From: Rhodoferax sp. | GTDB taxonomy: Bacteria; Pseudomonadota; Gammaproteobacteria; Burkholderiales; Burkholderiaceae_C | Direction of reading: 5' to 3' | NCBI GenBank assembly: GCA_021737905.1 | Contig: JAIPDA010000116.1 | Coordinates: 1 to 7,335 of the forward strand | DNA length: 7,335 nt | Shown here: one piece after another, positions 4,524 through 7,335 of the stretch | How positions within the stretch are numbered: the stretch's first letter is position 1 | Layout: each line of letters begins with the position of its first letter | Notes under the pieces: generated by a model | Told to the model about the DNA's origin: nothing | The model's database searches: none | What the model saw: only the letters and a program-made list of their open reading frames with translations | Translations under genes and position numbers: made by a program

Positions 4524-6269
4524 GTGCAACACACATTAACTGACAGCCCAAATACGGGCAACACGCTGCAAGCTTCTAAAACGGCAGCCCATGACAACGC
4601 GTGGCTGTTGCGGGCCATCGTGGCGCCCAGCCAGAAAACAACCGGCCCGCAGCCATTGGCGGGCTTGCGCTTTGCGGTCAAAGACAACATCGATGTTGCA
4701 GGCCTGGTGACCAGCGCCGCCTGTCCGGCATTTGCCTTTGAAGCGCAGGAAAGCGCACAAGTGGTGCACAAACTGCTCAAGGCCGGTGCAACGCTGGCGG
4801 GCAAGACCAATCTGGACCAGTTTGCCTGCGGCCTCAACGGCACCCGCTCGCCTTATGGCGCGGTGCCCAATGCTTTCAACCCCGCTTATGTGTCGGGCGG
4901 GTCGAGCTCCGGCTCGGCTTATGTGGTGGCCACGGGCCAGGTTGATTTTTCATTGGGCACCGACACCGCAGGCTCGGGCCGCGTGCCGGCCGGGCTCAAC
5001 AACATCGTCGGCCTCAAGCCCTCGCGCGGGCTGATCAGCACGCGCGGCGTGTTGCCGGCCGCACAAAGTGTGGACTGCGTGTCTATCTTTGCGCGCACGG
5101 TGGCCACCGCCGTACAGGTGCTCGAAAGTGCCATCGGGCACGACCTGTTGGACGCTTACTCACGCGCCCTGCCGCTGGCCAGCAGCGCCTGGGCGGCGAG
5201 CTTTCACTTTGGTGTGCCTGATCAGCTCGAATTCTTTGGCGACACGCAGGCCGAAGCTGCATTTGCCGAGGCCATCGAGCGCCTGCAAGCCATGGGCGGC
5301 ACGCCAGTACACATCGACTTTGCGCCCTTCAAGCAAGCGGCTCAGTTGCTCTATGGCAGTGCGCTGGTGGCCGAGCGTTACGCCGCCATCCGCCCCTTTT
5401 TTGACGCGCATGAAAAGGAGGTGATCGAGCCGGTGCGCAGCATCATTGCCAACGGCAAAAAGTTCAGCGCAGCCGACCTCTTTGACGCGCAGACACAACT
5501 CAAGTTGCTCGCCCAGCGTGCTGATGCCCTGTGGCCGGGGCTGGACCTGCTGGTGGTGCCCACTGCGCCCACGCACTACAGCGTGGCCGCCATGCAAGCC
5601 AACCCTGTCGAGCTCAACCGGCGTCTGGGCGAGTACACCAACTTTGTCAACCTGCTCGACTACGCGGCCCTGTCGGTGCCCAGCGCTATCCGGCCTGACG
5701 GCTTGCCGTTTGGCATCACGCTCATTGGCCGCTGCGGCAGCGACTGGCAACTCGCCGAGCTCGGTCAGCGTTATCACCATCTCACCGGGCTCACGCAAGG
5801 CGCCACGGGTGAGCCGCTGCCGGCGCCCCAGCCGATGGCTGGCCTCAGCCGCCCTGCTGCAGCCAGCGTGCGGGTCGCCGTGGTCGGCGCGCACCTGTCA
5901 GGCATGCCGCTCAACAGCCAGCTGATTGAGCGCGGTGCCACGCTGGTGGGCAGCACCAGCACTGCACCTGACTACCGCTTTTACGCGCTGCCCGGCAGCA
6001 CACCGCCCAAGCCGGGCTTGCTGCGCGTGGCGGCCGGCCAGGGCGCGTCCATTGCTCTCGAAATCTGGGACATGCCGCTGACGCACTACGGCTCATTCGT
6101 CGCGCTCATTGCGGCCCCGCTGGGCATAGGCACGCTGCGGCTGGCCGACGGCAGCAGCGTGCAGGGCTTTGTGTGCGAAGCCGAAGGCGTGCTGGGCGCG
6201 CAAGACATCACGCACCTGGGCGGCTGGCGGGCTTATGTCTCGCTGATGTCGCGCAAGGCTGAGGCCTAA
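4524..6269 (+). CDS. atzF: Allophanate hydrolase
   Basis: This enzyme of 581 residues hydrolyses allophanate to ammonia and CO2, the last step in breakdown of urea (via urea carboxylase), biuret, cyanurate or carboxyguanidine. The amidase-signature domain spans about 24-425. Its Ser-cisSer-Lys triad is visible: K53 in FAVKDNIDV, S127 in SGGSSSGSA and S151 in TDTAGSGRVPAG, with the 24-residue gap between the two serines as in GatA and FAAH. The C-terminal domain (about 449-575, RVAVVGAHLSGMPLN to HLGGWRAYVSL) is the one specific to allophanate hydrolases and separates it from GatA and ordinary amidases. There is no in-frame ATG near the start; tandem TTG 4521 and GTG 4524 are the only sensible codons, with a weak GGA (4509-4511) ahead. 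I favour GTG. The biotin-dependent urea carboxylase half found in fused urea amidolyases is absent. Confidence 0.93.
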   Translation: MQHTLTDSPNTGNTLQASKTAAHDNAWLLRAIVAPSQKTTGPQPLAGLRFAVKDNIDVAGLVTSAACPAFAFEAQESAQVVHKLLKAGATLAGKTNLDQFACGLNGTRSPYGAVPNAFNPAYVSGGSSSGSAYVVATGQVDFSLGTDTAGSGRVPAGLNNIVGLKPSRGLISTRGVLPAAQSVDCVSIFARTVATAVQVLESAIGHDLLDAYSRALPLASSAWAASFHFGVPDQLEFFGDTQAEAAFAEAIERLQAMGGTPVHIDFAPFKQAAQLLYGSALVAERYAAIRPFFDAHEKEVIEPVRSIIANGKKFSAADLFDAQTQLKLLAQRADALWPGLDLLVVPTAPTHYSVAAMQANPVELNRRLGEYTNFVNLLDYAALSVPSAIRPDGLPFGITLIGRCGSDWQLAELGQRYHHLTGLTQGATGEPLPAPQPMAGLSRPAAASVRVAVVGAHLSGMPLNSQLIERGATLVGSTSTAPDYRFYALPGSTPPKPGLLRVAAGQGASIALEIWDMPLTHYGSFVALIAAPLGIGTLRLADGSSVQGFVCEAEGVLGAQDITHLGGWRAYVSLMSRKAEA

Positions 6270-6319
6270 AAACGCTCACTTTTTCCACCTCACTTTTCAA
6301 CCATCCAAGGAGTTTCATC

Positions 6320-7327
6320 ATGACCGCATCACGCCAGCCCTCCAAATCCGCCTCCTCACGCCGCCTGTTACTCCAAGCCGGCGCTGCCGTGCTGGGCACG
6401 CTGGCCATGCCCGCCATCGTGAGGGCGCAGGCGCGTCCGAAAATCCGCATCGGCTACTGGCCTGTGGCCGCCGGCCTGCCGTTTTTTGCGGCAATTGAAA
6501 AAGGCTACTTCAAAGAAGCCGGTCTGGATGTCGAAGCCATCAAGTTCGCCGGCGCCCAGCAGGTGATGGAAGCCATGCTCGCCGGCCGCTCCGACGGCAG
6601 CTCCAACGGCACCGGCTCGGCCAACCTGGCCATCGGCGAGATCGCCCAGCCAGGCCTGTTCAAGATTTTTGCCACCAACCCGAGCAACGCCAAGTTTGTG
6701 CTCGATGAGTTCATCGTGCCTAAAGACAGCCCGGTCAAAACCATGGCCGATCTCAAAGGCAAGAAAGTCGCATCCGGCCCCGGCATCCAGAACGTCACGC
6801 TGGCCAAGACCATGCTTGAGCGTGCCGGTGCCACCGGCGCCACGGTGATCGAGCTGCCGATTGGCCAGCATGTGGCCGCCCTGGTCGCCGGCCAGGTTGA
6901 CGCCTGCTACACGCTCGAGCCCACCGGCACCATCGGCCGCATGAACGGCACCACCCGCGTGATTGAAGCGGGTGTGGTGGCCAAGTACATCCTGGGCGAT
7001 GCCATGGCCCCGTGGCATGGCGGCGCGGCCAGCCTGACCACCGAGTTCATCAAGAAGAACCCGGAAGTGGCCAAGAAATTCATCGCCGCTTACACGCGCG
7101 GCATTGAGCTGGTGCGCACCAAGCCGGCAGAGGCGCGCACCTTCATGAAGGGCTACACCGCCATCGAAGGCGCGCTCACCAGCGAAGTGCCGCTGGCCTC
7201 TTACATGCTCTACAACGAGTTCAAGCCCAGCGACGTGGCTTACTTCCAGAAGTTCTACGACCTGTTCACCGAAAAAGGCATCTTCGACAAGAAGGTGCTG
7301 GTCGATGGCCTGCTCTACAAAGGCTAA
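6320..7327 (+). CDS. Tat-exported ABC-transporter substrate-binding protein (SsuA/TauA/NMT1-like)
   Basis: This 335-residue periplasmic binding protein should capture a small nitrogen compound for an ABC importer. Residues 1-38 are a Tat signal: S13-R14-R15-L-L-L-Q, a hydrophobic stretch, then VRAQA before the mature RPKIRIGYWPVAAGLPFFAAIEKGYF. The IGYWP...FFAAIEKGYFKEAGLDVE opening, the DLKGKKVA motif (144-151), GQVDACYTLEP (191-201) and the helical end are typical of the sulfonate/nitrate/NMT1 binding-protein superfamily, whose members bind many unrelated compounds, so the ligand cannot be read off. AAGGAG (6307-6312) lies 7 bases before the ATG, the strongest ribosome binding site in the window. 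It starts 50 bases after the allophanate hydrolase stop, and no promoter or terminator is seen between, so the two are likely one operon. An ATG at 7331 with AAAGG upstream may begin the next transporter gene. Confidence 0.92.
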   Translation: MTASRQPSKSASSRRLLLQAGAAVLGTLAMPAIVRAQARPKIRIGYWPVAAGLPFFAAIEKGYFKEAGLDVEAIKFAGAQQVMEAMLAGRSDGSSNGTGSANLAIGEIAQPGLFKIFATNPSNAKFVLDEFIVPKDSPVKTMADLKGKKVASGPGIQNVTLAKTMLERAGATGATVIELPIGQHVAALVAGQVDACYTLEPTGTIGRMNGTTRVIEAGVVAKYILGDAMAPWHGGAASLTTEFIKKNPEVAKKFIAAYTRGIELVRTKPAEARTFMKGYTAIEGALTSEVPLASYMLYNEFKPSDVAYFQKFYDLFTEKGIFDKKVLVDGLLYKG

Positions 7328-7335
7328 GCCATGCC

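Noticed and set aside
5160..5894. 244-residue open frame on the minus strand opposite allophanate hydrolase
   Set aside because: It lies wholly inside a well-supported enzyme gene and its translation is low-complexity Arg/Gly/Ala/Leu-rich with no motif.
6270..6319. Separate promoter or terminator between allophanate hydrolase and the binding protein
   Set aside because: The 50-base gap has pyrimidine-rich stretches and a strong ribosome binding site but no hairpin or paired -35/-10 boxes.
6368..7018. 216-residue minus-strand frame opposite the binding-protein gene
   Set aside because: It is the complement of a clear coding sequence with Gly/His-rich composition typical of antisense frames.
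7331..7335. Start codon of a further gene (ATG 7331 with AAAGG at 7319-7323)
   Set aside because: Only five bases are visible. An ABC permease or ATPase is expected from context, but nothing can be supported.

Overview
The window looks like chromosomal DNA from a betaproteobacterium, most likely Burkholderiales and probably Comamonadaceae (Polaromonas/Rhodoferax-like). That placement is an inference from the high G+C coding sequence, the style of the proteins and the ilvE plus CHCC zinc-finger pair; no marker gene is present to confirm it. No rRNA, tRNA, CRISPR array, insertion sequence or phage gene was seen.

Layout. (1) 1-188: the end of a small unrecognised gene. (2) 265-1421: ilvE (branched-chain aminotransferase) followed almost directly by a 71-residue CHCC zinc-finger protein. 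(3) 1452-2057: a compact type II toxin-antitoxin operon with its own sigma70-type promoter, a Phd/YefM-like antitoxin and a RelE/ParE-superfamily toxin whose start overlaps the antitoxin stop by one base. (4) 2118-3491, minus strand: an AmpG-type muropeptide permease, convergent with the toxin gene. (5) 3544-4359, plus strand: an exported M48 zinc metalloprotease, divergent from ampG, with a candidate promoter whose -35 lies inside the 5' end of ampG. (6) 4360-4523: a 164-base regulatory region with a near-perfect sigma54 (-24/-12) promoter, a GC-rich dyad at about -110 to -127 and a palindrome over the predicted transcription start. (7) 4524-6269: allophanate hydrolase. (8) 6320-7327: a Tat-exported ABC-transporter substrate-binding protein of the SsuA/TauA/NMT1 type. 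The window ends at what may be the start codon of the next transporter gene.

How the genes fit together. Regions 6-8 form one nitrogen-scavenging unit: a sigma54 promoter (the class used by NtrC) drives an enzyme that releases ammonia from allophanate, then a binding protein for a small compound. Allophanate is an intermediate in urea (urea carboxylase), biuret, cyanurate and guanidine breakdown. The enzyme that makes it here is outside the window, so the imported compound cannot be named. AmpG and the M48 protease are both envelope functions and may share a control region. The toxin-antitoxin pair looks like an accessory module next to housekeeping genes.

Most of the window is ordinary. The parts most worth a second look are the sigma54 control region before the allophanate hydrolase gene and the toxin-antitoxin operon with its operator-like repeats.
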